Positions 48,169 to 59,178 of a stretch of 64,000 nt of DNA are shown one piece after another (the first letter of the stretch is position 1; the number at the start of each line of letters is the position of its first letter). The position numbers and the translations under genes were made by a program. The notes beneath the pieces are model-generated. The model saw only the letters and a list, made by a program, of their open reading frames with translations, searched no databases and was not told the DNA's origin. The DNA is from Cavia porcellus (lineage: Eukaryota > Chordata > Mammalia > Rodentia > Caviidae): the NCBI RefSeq assembly GCF_034190915.1, contig NW_026947500.1, forward strand, positions 22,194,501 to 22,258,500, given 5' to 3'.

Positions 48169-48714
48169 TATTAGCATATTTATCTCTCTTTCTGGCCTAC
48201 CTCCTGTGTGCCAGCCAGGTACTAAGGACTGGGGAAAATAAAAAGCATGCTTGACCTTCTTGAGTTTATATATAAAAGAGAAAGAGATACAAAAGAAACA
48301 GCCTACAGGTGGAAATATAATTATAGATAATAACAGTGATACTGAATGCAGTGAAAATGAAAGGGGAGGAGAGGGCAAGGCTGATCTTCAGCGAGGCTGA
48401 GTCCAGGCTGAAAGGTAAGAGGCACACAGCCTTGCAGAGAGATCTCAGGGAGAGGGAACAGCAGGGCAGCTGTGGGTTTGTGAAGGTCACCTGGGTACAG
48501 CTATTTGCATCACTGTGTACAAGACAGCTCTGGGTAGCAGCTTGTCCCCAAACAACAGGGCTGTTCCCTCCCCCTAGGACAACACTCTCCTCCTGTCCAC
48601 TTCATTAACCTTCTCACTGCAGGAAGTGGAAAACGCTTTCTCCTATTTTTAATACTGGGGTAATCTAATCCCCTCCAAGTATACAGCATGAACTTGCAAG
48701 GGCCCGAACATTAC

Positions 48715-48822
48715 CTGGGAAAGAATCAGCTGCCCATGAAACTTGTGCACGAATTTTCTTAAACACGAAAAATAGGTTTCCTGCCCAAGTCTTCTGGCAA
48801 GGAACCGAAGGAGGAAGTAGCC
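48715..48822 (-). CDS. AOPEP: AOPEP (aminopeptidase O) internal exon, 108 bp
   Basis: On the minus strand the acceptor is TATGTTCCAG and the donor is GTAATG. The exon is exactly 36 codons, phase 0 at both ends, starting GYFLLRFLARRLG and ending FVHKFHGQLILSQ. It belongs to the helical C-terminal part of the M1 catalytic region of aminopeptidase O. It is separated from the upstream exon by an intron of only 552 bp and from the next exon by about 10.2 kb. The pyrimidine tract of its acceptor is largely a (CT)n microsatellite, seen as (GA)n at 48832-48845 on the plus strand. Because the length is a multiple of three, skipping it would keep the frame. A longer reading frame runs through this exon into both introns, but the splice signals define the real limits. 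Confidence 0.95.
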
Positions 48823-49375
48823 CTGGAACATAGAGAGAGAGAGAGCGAGGCCCACTGTGGGTTCGGCACGGAAGTGTAAAAACCTTTGCAAACTCCAACT
48901 CGTTCACCATGTACAGGGCACAGCTCACAAGCACCACCACTAGGCTGCCCTTTGCATTCTGACCAGGAAGCCCCAGCAGGAATTGAGGGGGAACTACGGA
49001 GCCTGCAGCTTCTTTGGTAAGCTCATCACCAACCCTGTTTGGACTCTGTATAACTTGGATGGCCATCTCGAACCAAAAGGGGAGAGAGGTCAGCTCCTCT
49101 CTGTGCCAGCTCCCAGGAATAGCCTTGCTTTATCGCTCCCATTGTCCCACTGGACCAGAGAACAATGTGCAGGTTCTGCTCTTCCAAGGTGACCTACACA
49201 GGATGAGGAAGAGGGCAGGAAGTGCTTTAATGAGTGCACTCTCCAATCCACGCAGACACCACTGCAGTGTAGACAATCTTCTGCCATGCCTTTTCCTCAG
49301 CCATGCTGCTGATCATCATACAACCTAAAACACGCTGCACTCTCACAAGTGCCTTCTGCCACTGAATGCTCTTAC
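48823..49375 (-). other. AOPEP: AOPEP short intron (about 552 bp)
   Basis: This GT...AG intron runs from the donor GTAAG to the acceptor TATGTTCCAG on the minus strand. No transposon is recognisable in it, in contrast to the repeat-filled introns on either side. A (GA)n run at 48832-48845 forms part of the acceptor's pyrimidine tract on the transcribed strand. Confidence 0.88.
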
Positions 49376-49478
49376 CTTTAAATAATGAACCTGCATGAAG
49401 GGCTTCTCTGGACTGAGCCCATGTTTGACGACAGAGGCCCCTGAGTCACTCACATGGCCAGTTCTCTCTTTACTGGGT
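49376..49478 (-). CDS. AOPEP: AOPEP (aminopeptidase O) internal exon, 103 bp
   Basis: Read on the minus strand, a pyrimidine tract ending TTTGTTTCAG precedes the exon and GTAAG follows it. The exon starts with one base that completes the previous codon and then carries 34 codons, including GASVVKHGLSPEKPF and MQVHYLK, with no stop. This matches my memory of mammalian aminopeptidase O (M1 zinc metallopeptidase family; reported to convert angiotensin III to IV). The segment lies C-terminal to the HEXXH zinc site, and its end joins the next exon to give YLKGYFLL, the KG-containing helix typical of M1 enzymes. The exon ends in phase 0, as the next exon requires. The exon carrying the zinc site would lie beyond position 64000. 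Identification rests on recalled family sequence, supported by both splice sites and by phase agreement across three exons. Confidence 0.93.
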
Positions 49479-50330
49479 CTGAAACAAAGCAGTATCAGGT
49501 TCTTTAAGGACAGTGCATTCGTGTTAACGCAACAGTACCACATATACTTGAAAACAGTTTACATTAGTAAGTCATACAACTGAATAAGGAGGGGTTTGGA
49601 ACCTGGAGTTGGCTCCTGGCAATATTTTACATCCTCATCTCCGAGATGAAAACCAGACAGACCCTCATGGAATCTAAGCTCTGATATGAATTACTGAAGA
49701 ATCTATACCTTTCTTGGTGGGAGTAACAGACTGGGAAATGCAGTGGAAAATGTAGCTTGACTTGGAAGGATAAAGGAGTTATATATTCTTAAAATTTTGT
49801 GAAGGTTTCAATGTTATCAACTTCTCTGGACTTACATTTAATAATTAAGGCTTCTTTGATAACTTTGCATTTGGAACCCATTTTAGAATCCCCAAAACCA
49901 AAACCATGAAAGTTCATAGAGACTCTGGTTTTTAGGACAGCTGGGGGACAAATCAGGGAAACTGAGACACATAGCAGTTCGGTCTCTATCCCAGGTCTTA
50001 CCATTTCTTTGGATTTGTGGTAACACTAGGAATAAAACCAGTGTCTCCCTATCACTAACGCCAGGTCCTTTCCACTACACTTTTGGTTGTAAGTAGTTTT
50101 TTTAAAATTCCTTTAATAAAACGTAACAGATCCTTTGAGGCTACTAAATGTGTGTACTCTATTACAGGGAAGCTTCAACAATTAGCTAGAATCAAAATAT
50201 GTGGCAAAGTCCTTGCAGCTCTCAGCTGTTCTAAAATCAATCAGCTGTTGAACAAGCATTGGAGAAAGGGGATAATGGCTGGGCACAGGGTGAAATGACA
50301 AGAAAGTTGGCATATCAGAATGGTGGAGGT

Positions 50331-50448
50331 TTAGCTCAGACATGGTGGTTCACGCTTGTAATCCTAGCATTTGGGAGGGTGAGGCAGGAGGATCATAGGT
50401 TCAAGGTCAGTCTAGGTAATTTACAAGACCCTGTCTCAAGAACAAAAA
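50331..50448 (+). repeat. B1 SINE
   Basis: AGACATGGTGGTTCACGCTTGTAATCCTAGC...GGGAGGGTGAGGCAGGAGGATCATAG...AGACCCTGTCTC with a short A-rich tail. It is followed about 35 bp later by a second B1. Confidence 0.92.
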
Positions 50449-50482
50449 ATGGTGCAAATTTATTTTGAAAAGGTAGGAGGTG

Positions 50483-50575
50483 AGCCAGGCGTGATGGTGC
50501 ACAACTACACCCCAGCACTTGGGAGGCTGAGACAGGAGGATCATCATGAGTTCAAGGCCAGCCCCTTCCCCCCAC
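50483..50575 (+). repeat. B1 SINE, 3'-truncated
   Basis: GAGCCAGGCGTGATGGTGCAC...CAGCACTTGGGAGGCTGAGACAGGAGGATC...TTCAAGGCCAGCC, then the body ends abruptly in CCCTTCCCCCC. It is a tandem neighbour of the B1 at 50331. Confidence 0.9.
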
Positions 50576-53500
50576 CAAGAAAGAAGGATATTGTAGTAGA
50601 AGGTCTTTGGAATCTGAGACTGTTTCAAATATAAATCTCCCTACTCTCTGTTACTTACTAGAGGTTACTTAAATTCTCTAACCCTCAATTTACTCACTAT
50701 TAAAATGAGAAAAATTCTACTTACATCCCCAAATCCTGTGGATAATAACTGAAATAATATATTGCAAGGCCTCTAGCAAGGGCAAAGGTTACAGAAATTA
50801 TGCAATAAACCTAACAGAGTACTCTAACTGCACAAAGGATCCTTGATTATGCCTTAGCCAAGCATTCTACTACTGAATCCTAGCAGACAGAAGGCTAAGA
50901 ACCAGCACACATCTAGAAGGCAGATGACGAGGACCAGCCACCAGGGCTGACTGCATGGCTCCCTGACTTTCCCTTGCTCCCTGACTTACCTACACGACCA
51001 CACTTGTAGGAATAGTGAGTCCTTTCATCTTCATTTAAGACTCCGTGGAAATGCACCAGTTTTTTCCCTTGCTCTCAAGTCCTCCTGGAACAGGGTGTTC
51101 TCACAACATGCACCCCACTGGCTTTGATAGTGGAATCCCAAGCCACAGTCTTGGGGGAAAGATGGTTTCTCATGAGTCAACCTGAATTCAGACTAGCCTG
51201 TCCAACCCCAAGGCAGGCAGAGCTGTGGGTAGTCTTCAGTGCCCTTGGACTCTGAATTGAGACTCCAGGAAGGGGAGGGACACAGAGCAATGCAAATCCC
51301 TGCTCAGAAGGCTGCCTTCCAGGCTCTGGTTCCAAATGACGCCTTTAGCGGCTGTTTTTCCCTTTGCCTAAAAATGTCCTTCCTGAATATGTCCCTCTCC
51401 TCCTCCCTTTTCCCAGCCTTGCCAAATGAAGATGTTCTCTAGAAAATTCTTTAATACTGGCAGTATCCAAGGCAAACCTACAAATCCCCCAAAGATTCCT
51501 TTTAAAGCAGACTTAGAGCTAGAGAGAGCAGCCCTCAGACAGGCTTTGTGAGAAACCACAGAGGGTGGTTTTAGGAGGAAAAAGCCCTATGGGAGTGGAA
51601 ACAGGAAACTTCCGGTTTGGAGCTGCTCAGGTTCTCCTAAATGCCATTTATTTCAGGTCTGTGTGGAGAGATGTGGTATAGGAGAAAGCAGGAGATAAAT
51701 GAAGTCCTGCCCAATGGGCTAACAGGGATGAGTCTCACAGCGGAGGGAAAGAGGTCAGACCCACAAAGGGACATTCAGATGTATGATTCCATTTCGATGA
51801 AGTCCAAGAATGGAGCAAAGTGACTATGGGGACAGCGATGAGAACAATGGCTGCCTTTGAGGGGCACTGCCAGAGGGGAGAAGAGGAAGGTCTCAGGGCC
51901 GGGAGTGGTGTCTATACTACTCTGTGCGCTTTCATGGAGACAACAGTAAAAGTCCTTCCAGTGATCTAGTAAAGATTTGTGCATTTCAATGTATGAAAAA
52001 ACTGAAGGAGGATGGAAGGAAGAGAGGGAGGGAGGAAGGAAGGGAAGAAGCAAAGAAGAGAGCACATAAAACATTACATATTTTGTGCAAATAAAGGAGA
52101 TGCAATCTATAAAAGGCACTTCTCTGCCCCTATGCCATGAATACAGGACTAAGATGAACTCACCCAACTGCAGACCAATGAAATGTATTTTTTAAGGGAC
52201 ATGTGAGAAGAGGAAAGGACTGTGGCATGTCTCCTTGGCCTTCTTCGTGTAACCTGTACAGTTAAATCTGAGGAGCTAAATACATAGTCACTTCCTGAGT
52301 GCTTCCCTTGCAGCTATGGGTGGCCAGAAGACTCAGTCTAAGCCAAAGAGACAAATGCAGCTATCTGCTGTGGTTGAGGGTGGGGATCTGAAGATTTCTG
52401 CTTATTTTACAAAAGACGAATCCCACAACGTTGGCAGCTTCTTTCTCTATATATGAGGGTTGGAGTGTAGCAGCTACTTCACAATCACAATGCAGCAAAC
52501 CAATATGCTATGGAGGGCAGAGGAGATGGAAGAAGGTGAACAGTTTCTGATGGTGTCACCCAGCTCCAGGACTGCCTGCCTTCTGGGTTTTTATTTGTAA
52601 GAAAAATAAACACCATTTGCGGAAGTCAACATTGCTTTACCATCCTATTCATTGGAATCTGACTCATTCCTGATGGCTGGAGAACTGGACTGGCTTAGTA
52701 GACCTTAGTAGGCTCAGATGAACATGAAAGCAGTTTCTAAATGCCACAGTGCTAATCACCTCTTAGACATTAGACTCCAGCATTTAGTCCTTGGCTGCAA
52801 CACGTGGAATATTGAGAGATCAGGTTACCAAGGTCGTTTGGGCTCAAATGTTCTTGGTTTCTGTTGTATCTGGCAGCAAATGCAACCCTGAGATAGACGT
52901 GACCTTTCCCTCTGGGCACCCTTTCCTTTCCCACTGCACTCACAGAAGCAACGGGATATTTAAAGAGCAGGCAGGTGGCAGTGATAATTGATACACAATG
53001 ATTTCATTTGGAATCAAGCCACTTTGAAGAAGTGACCAATCCTTGCAGGACTGTGACCCTGAGTGGGATTTGGGAAAATGCTTCTGAAGGGTGCTCAATG
53101 TGGCAGCTGGGCTTGAACACCTACAGCACAGCCCTGCCCAGATGGGCTGCCTGCCAGCATAGTCTCACACACCTTGGCATCAGCATGAGAGCCCTGAGAC
53201 TTCTGCATTGATTAACTTGCTACTACTCTGTGAGGATCAGGGACCAAGCATCGCAGAAATGAGACAGAAGAGGACTAATTAGCATTTCAATATCCCTCTT
53301 TCCCTGTCTAGCAGTAGCTGCCCAAAGAGAGACCAGAGCCTCAGTGACCCAGGACAACGGAGGGAGGGAAATACCACCCGTGGAGAAGCTGGCCTCCTCC
53401 TCATCTGAGCTGTGAATGTGCAGTGAGACCTCCAGGAGAGGCCACAGAACACACCCCTTCAGACCCAGAGTCCAAACCTTGACTGCCACAGTGTCACCCC

Positions 53501-53828
53501 AAGATGCCCAGTTCCTTCATCCCTGAAAAGGAGACCGTGAGTTACCAGGGGCTGTGGTATCTAAGAATGGTTTCCAGAGACACTGCTGACGTTTAGTAAA
53601 TACAATACAAACACTGCTGTGATCCCGATAACACACGCTGACAGGGGCCCAGGGAGGATGGCTAAACCTTCTTCTGATAGGAAAAGACCTTGGGAAGACC
53701 TCTCATGCGATGCTGTGACTGGAGCAAGCCGGAGGTGGAAAATAGGAACCTGCTCTCCCACTATGGTAACTTCGTGGGAGTCAAAAATTATTCCAAAAAA
53801 AGTTTTGTTTTTTTTTTTTTTAAAGACA

Positions 53829-53945
53829 TGGCCAGGGATTTAGCTCCAGAGCTAGGGATTTAGCTCAGTGGCAAAGCACCTGCATGGCAATCATCAGTCC
53901 CTGAGTTCAATTCCTAATAACCTCTCAAAAAATAAATAATAAAAA
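53829..53945 (+). mobile_element. ID-type SINE with duplicated head
   Basis: Two successive heads, GCCAGGGATTTAGCTC and GCTAGGGATTTAGCTCAG, start 20-odd bases apart. A single ID body follows (AAAGCACCTGCATGGCAATC...GAGTTCAATTCC) with an A-rich tail. Confidence 0.85.
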
Positions 53946-54746
53946 AAAGATAGCACACAAATATGCTCTCGTACCTTGCCTTCTGGGAAGGTTACAAACC
54001 CTTTAAGGGTTGATCTTTAGGCTAGCTCTTTGCCTGCTTGTCACCAGAAAGCAAAAAGAATGCAACGGAGTCCAAGTGTGGTTCAAGTTCTAGTAAGTTC
54101 CGTGCTGGCATGTTCTTCCCACACTCATCCCATGCAGCCTACACCACTCTAAAGAGATTACCAAAACTTGAAGGGGGGAGGTAGCAGCAGAATGATTGAA
54201 AACTGAGGAACTCTTCACCTTTCATTTGTTTTTTACAACAATTTCTTCACCTCTAAAATGCACACAGTATACACCTGCCTCCAGCCAGCACTTGCAGTGC
54301 TAGCCAAAGGGACCAAAGGGTTGTGGACACCGCTAACTCATGGGGTTGTATCAAATCAAAGCTACTGGTCTTTGGCAAGTTTGGCTGTCTGTGTGTTTTT
54401 CAAAATGGATTTAACAGCAATCCAACATGAAGGGCCTTCCCCAGCGGGACCATTATCCTGTAGCAGACGCAGCAGGATATCATCCTGGTGTTGAAAAAGG
54501 CAATTGCTATGATGATTTAAGACTAAAGGAGGCAATCCCTCAGAGGAGCCACCAGAAAATGAAGAAAAGTGTTTTCTGTCATCCTAATGGTGAAACCAGC
54601 CAGTGATTGGCACCTATCAGAGAGATTAGCAGCTGAAGAGAGTGAGGAGGTTAAGCAGAACTGGGAAAACTTAAACAAACCACACATTTTGATGAGCTGA
54701 GTAAAAAAGTGAAAGATGGAACTGAAAAAGGCAATGAAACCGTCTG

Positions 54747-54840
54747 TAGTGCTGTGTCCTTATAATTCCAGCACTCAGGAAGCTGAGACAGAAAGATCAC
54801 AGCTTTGTAGTGAGAGCCTGTCTTGAACAACAACAAAAAG
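54747..54840 (+). repeat. B1-like SINE remnant
   Basis: Contains TTATAATTCCAGCACTCAGGAAGCTGAGACAGAAAGATC and GAGAGCCTGTCTTGAAC followed by CAACAACAAAAAG. The head is degraded and the middle is deleted. Confidence 0.75.
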
Positions 54841-55802
54841 AGGGACAGAGAGAATAAAAACGAGAATGAATACAAAACCAAAAATGCCCTTGGGTTTTGC
54901 ATAGCCATGGCTGTAAGTCAAAAATTCTTCACTAAGCAACAAAACCCCACATGGAGGGGAAAAAACACTGAACAGATTAATATAAGGGTCTGAGCAGTAC
55001 ACTACCTCAGTGCAAGCAATGACCTGGGTACATTTTAGGCGATGAAGAAGAACGTGAGAGCAGAGACACCCTTGGGACTGCATGGGCAGTTTCTGGTACA
55101 GGTGAATTGTCAGTACGTGTGAGAAACTCACACAAGAGAGAAAAAAACCAAACTAAACACAAAGAGAGATACTTCCAGGAAAACAAAAAATCAGAAAGAA
55201 CTGACATGAATAAAGTCCGGAACAACAAAAAGGGCTGAGGTGATGCTAGGAACATCAGGACACTAGAGGTCAATAGGAGACTGGACTCCCACGTGGCTTT
55301 GACTTTTTTGCCAAGGAGGAAGATTCCCAAACTGTCCGTGCAGCACAAGCCATTGCTTGCACATGACAGCTGCTGCTGGGCACGGGTGGGGAGGACCCCT
55401 TTGTCCTCTAAGGGAGCTCCTGCTCTAGGCCAGGGAAGGCCACAGCTCTAGGAGGCTCTGCGCAATGGTCACAGACCCCGTGATCAAATCCAGGAGCCAG
55501 CGGGAAAGAGGGTGATGAGACAGAGAAGTGCTATTGATTTACAAAGGAAATGGGGGTGATAGGAAGGGAGGCAAAATCATGACGAGGCTGTTGAATAACA
55601 AAACACTACTGAATGGGATGAAGAGATTTTAAAACTTATTTACCTATGAAGAAGACTTAGTACATGAAATCGTCTATACATGGGACACATCGCTAGAGAT
55701 GGGCCTGCAAAACAGGCTGGGCCAGTGGGAGGAAAGAGCTCACAAGGGGAGCTACTGCTGAGGTGTGGGTCCTGGACAACACGGGGCAATGGCTCAGAGA
55801 GG

Positions 55803-55985
55803 GGCTCTGGAGTCCCTCTGCTTTCATCCCGGGTTTGCCCCTTACTAGCTGTGTAAACCTGGCCACCTGATTCATATCTCTGCCCTTAGTTCACAGAGGG
55901 ATTAAAGGAGATAAAATATGTAGGGTGTTCAGATCAGCATGTGGCATATCAGAAGCACTCAATGGTTGTTAATAAGGAGGAAAAA
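55803..55985 (+). repeat. MIR element
   Basis: GGTTTGCCCCTTACTAGCTGTGTAAACC is a close match to the MIR core (TGCCACTTACTAGCTGTGTGACC). It is followed by GAGATAAAATATGTAGGGTG and GGCATATCAGAAGCACTCAATGG. Confidence 0.85.
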
Positions 55986-57458
55986 GGCATGAGACATGGA
56001 AAGGTGCAATGCCACGCAGAAACATGATACTGGATTCAAAAATGAAATATGGTATAAATGCAAATGAGTCCAACTCAATTGTTTCTTGTCCTTGCTTTCC
56101 TGGTCCATCTAGATCACAGGAGGTAATCACAGTGCTGCCGTCTTCTTCACAGATACCACCTCAAGGATTACAGGTCTGAGCAGGTGTCACATTTGGAGAA
56201 GACCACTGTCAACAAAGGGAAGGAACAAGCCTGAGAAGGCAAAGGTTTTCCCAAGCACGCAGTGGATGTGACAACTCTAACAAAAAACCATGTCCATCAA
56301 CAAGGATGGAAAAGACGCGATATCCTCAGATGCGTGGATTGCTTCAGTAGGAATAAATAAAGCAATTGTGGAGGAAGGAGGAGGAGAATTAGGCAGCTCC
56401 CAAAGGGAATCTACTGTTTGCCACATCAGTGAGATCTGGATCCTGAAGCAAGCACTCAGGTACTGTCTGTCAGGGTGACCGTCTGGCAGGGATACAGATG
56501 ATTAGGTAAAAAGCACTGTAAGATCCTTTCTGACTGTAACACACATAATTTGAAGAGATCAAACAGCTCACAATATATTTAAGATGCAGCCTGTAGTGGG
56601 GGAAAGCCAATATTATATGCATCCATTCCAATGGAGTCAGCATCAAGAATGATTTTGATTGAAAAAAACCTGAATTAATTATTTAAAGAAAGCTTAACCC
56701 ATGTATATGGAGGAATGAAATTAGCTTATTGGATGAAAGCAACACAAGGCTTTGCACTTCTTGCAGTGCCATGGAGGAGGGTGTGAGACATCCCCAAGGC
56801 CTTGTTCCAGGGGGCCTCTCACTCTGTCAAGGTTAAGGTGATCATAATGAAGCTCAGGGCAATACTCTGCCACAAGCATGTAGAACACAGGAATACAGAA
56901 AACTAGAAAACCACAGGAAGTGAAAGGAGAAAGAGTAAAAATGGAAGACTTTTTTTGCACAGAAAAAAAAAATCACAACTTCACTCTGGAAAGAGGCAAA
57001 CAAAGCAAACACTTGTTCCATTTTTCAAGAAGCAGCTAGAACATGTGCAGTGCTGTGTGCTGGACTCATGGGAAGGATCGCCTCATCCTATGACTCAAAA
57101 GGAGCAGATGGCCCGTGGGAGCTGAAGAAGGACTTTTCCCTCCTCCGTAGAGGACAGTGTGGCCCTAGACATGACGGGTGGCAGTAGCAGAGGATGGAAA
57201 GTTTGCTTGATTTTCAGCCTTACACACTCTCGGATGTACAACAGGATGTGCAGTTTGGAAAGTAGTTCTCGTCTCAGTCTTGTTGGCACCTGCACCCTGT
57301 GTAGGTCTTGTATTTCACATGTAAGTGTAAGACCATGCAACACAACACTGCTTGTGAAAGAAAAACAAAACCAAACCAAAAACTAGAACTTACCAAAATA
57401 TGTAACGTTCTATGGCTATTAGTGGAACATTCATATCCAGAATATTCACAGAAGCTTT

Positions 57459-57621
57459 TCTTTTCTTTTATTTATTGTTTTTTTGAGACAGGTTCTCACT
57501 ATGAAGTTCAGGCTGGACTTGGGTTCACTTTGTAGCCTAGGCTGATCTCAAACTTGCAAATGATTCTCCTGCCTCAGCCTCCCACGTGCTGGGATTATAG
57601 GAGTGCAGCACCATGCCCAGC
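57459..57621 (-). mobile_element. B1 SINE with target duplication
   Basis: The minus strand reads GCTGGGCATGGTGCTGCAC...CCCAGCACGTGGGAGGCTGAGGCAGGAG, with the internal duplication and a CTGTCTC-type end. It is flanked by TTCACAGAAGCTTT (57445-57458) and TTCATAGAAGCTTT (57622-57635), one mismatch in 14. Confidence 0.93.
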
Positions 57622-57817
57622 TTCATAGAAGCTTTAAAAGAAAACCTTATGTGTGCCATGAACAGAAAAATAGCCAAGACTATATTACTAGGACAATGGG
57701 AAGTATGGCACGAGATGGAAAATAACAGCATATAAACTTGTGTGCGTACACTGGTACTTGAGGGATGCTTTCTTGGAAGTGAACCATTGCTATGTGGTAT
57801 TGTTATACCAAAGACCC

Positions 57818-58182
57818 TGTTTTGGTTATTTTTCTCTTGTTTCTGGGACAAAATATCCAACATCCAAAGGGAAGGAAAGGTTTTATTTAGCTCACAGTTT
57901 GTGGAGGTTTCAGTCCAAAATCAACTGACTCCAAGGCAGAGTAATACATGGTAGAGGGCAACAGTTCATGGTGACAAAAACAGCACAAACAATAAGAACA
58001 AAGGGGGAGAGCATGGAGAGAAGACTCTTTCTGTCTCTCATATTGTATGCAGGCCACACCACTTGGGTGTAGCACTCACACCCACAATCCCAGCACTAGA
58101 CCATGAGTCATTCACAAACTCTAGAAACCTGTCCCCATGACTGCATGAGGCTTTGGGGGACATCTAGACTCAAGCCATAACA
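57818..58182 (-). mobile_element. MaLR-type solo LTR (365 bp)
   Basis: The minus strand starts TGTTATGGCTTGAGTCTAGA and carries the TGCCTTGGAG, TGGACTGAAACCTC and GAGCTAAATAAAACC blocks typical of rodent ERVL-MaLR LTRs, ending in CA. A perfect 5-bp duplication, GACCC (57813-57817 and 58183-58187), flanks it. No internal region is present, so it is a solo LTR. Confidence 0.9.
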
Positions 58183-59178
58183 GACCCTACGGAAATGTCT
58201 TCCTGACATCCAGCACTGGACAAGGGTCCTTGGGTCTCGTTGGACCCCACAGTCACCAGTTGCCTCAGGCCCTCACATCTTTTCATGTCTTCTCCAGGTA
58301 ACTGCTGTGGTTGGCTACAGAAGTATAAGGAGATGGCAGAGAACATCCATTCATTTCTAGTAAGCTTTGCCTTTTAAAAAGTTGACATAAATCACAAATT
58401 CATCATTTAAAAATGTATATTTCAGTGGTTTTTAGTATTTTTATTCTCATCACCCTGCGAAGAAACCCCAAGACCACTGACAGTCACTTTCCTGTCCTCT
58501 TCCTACCTCTCCTTAGCCCCTCATCCTCATGTTGTTTGTTTCCTTCTTGTCTCTATGAATCTGCCTATTCCAGACATCTCACACAAATGGAATCATACAC
58601 TGTATAGCTTTCTGTGTCTGGCTACTTTCTTATGGCATTTTCTTATACTATTTTCAAGATTTATTCAGGTTTCAAAATACGTAAATACTTCATCCCTTTT
58701 TACTGCCCATCAGTGCTCCACTGTGTGGATAATAGCACATTTTATTTATCAGTTTATCTGTGGGTGACATTTGAGGTGTTTCTACTTTTTGGTTATTATG
58801 AATAATGCTTCTGTAAACACTTGTGTGTGTCTTTCATGGGCTTATATTTGCATTTTTCTTAGGGATATACGTGGCAATATGATTACAGGGTCACATGTTA
58901 ACTCTACCTTTCCTCTGGAGGAACTGTTAGAATGTTTCCAGAGGGCCGCACTATGTTATGTTACTTCCACGGTGTACAAGGGTTCCAATTTCTCCAAGTC
59001 TTCCCTAATGCTTATTACATCTTTTTAATGAATGTGATACAGCATTTAATTGTGGTGTTGACTTGCATTTTTCCTTTTATACACTTTTTGGCCACTTAAT
59101 TATCTGGAGAAATGTCTTTTTCAGTCATTTGGCCACTTTTTAATTGTGTTATCTTTATAGACTTAAGATTTCTTTATA

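Larger units (their letters stand above)
38504..48714 (-). other. AOPEP: AOPEP intron (10.2 kb) between the 108-bp and 44-bp exons
   Basis: The donor is GTAATG at the high end and the acceptor is GATTCCAG at the low end. The right half (43.0-48.2 kb) is nearly solid repeat: HAL1-like sequence, ID and B1 SINEs, a solo LTR and L1 3' ends. Apart from a CA/CG microsatellite at 39081-39169, the stretches 38504-39080, 39170-42150, 42430-43010 and 48180-48710 hold nothing I recognise. Confidence 0.85.

Noticed and set aside
48665..49066. 133-codon minus frame overlapping the AOPEP exon
   Set aside because: It is in a different frame from the true exon and crosses both splice sites.
49980..50090. 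Possible very old ID remnant
   Set aside because: AACACTAGGAATAAAACCAG is vaguely ID-like, but no body or promoter boxes could be followed.
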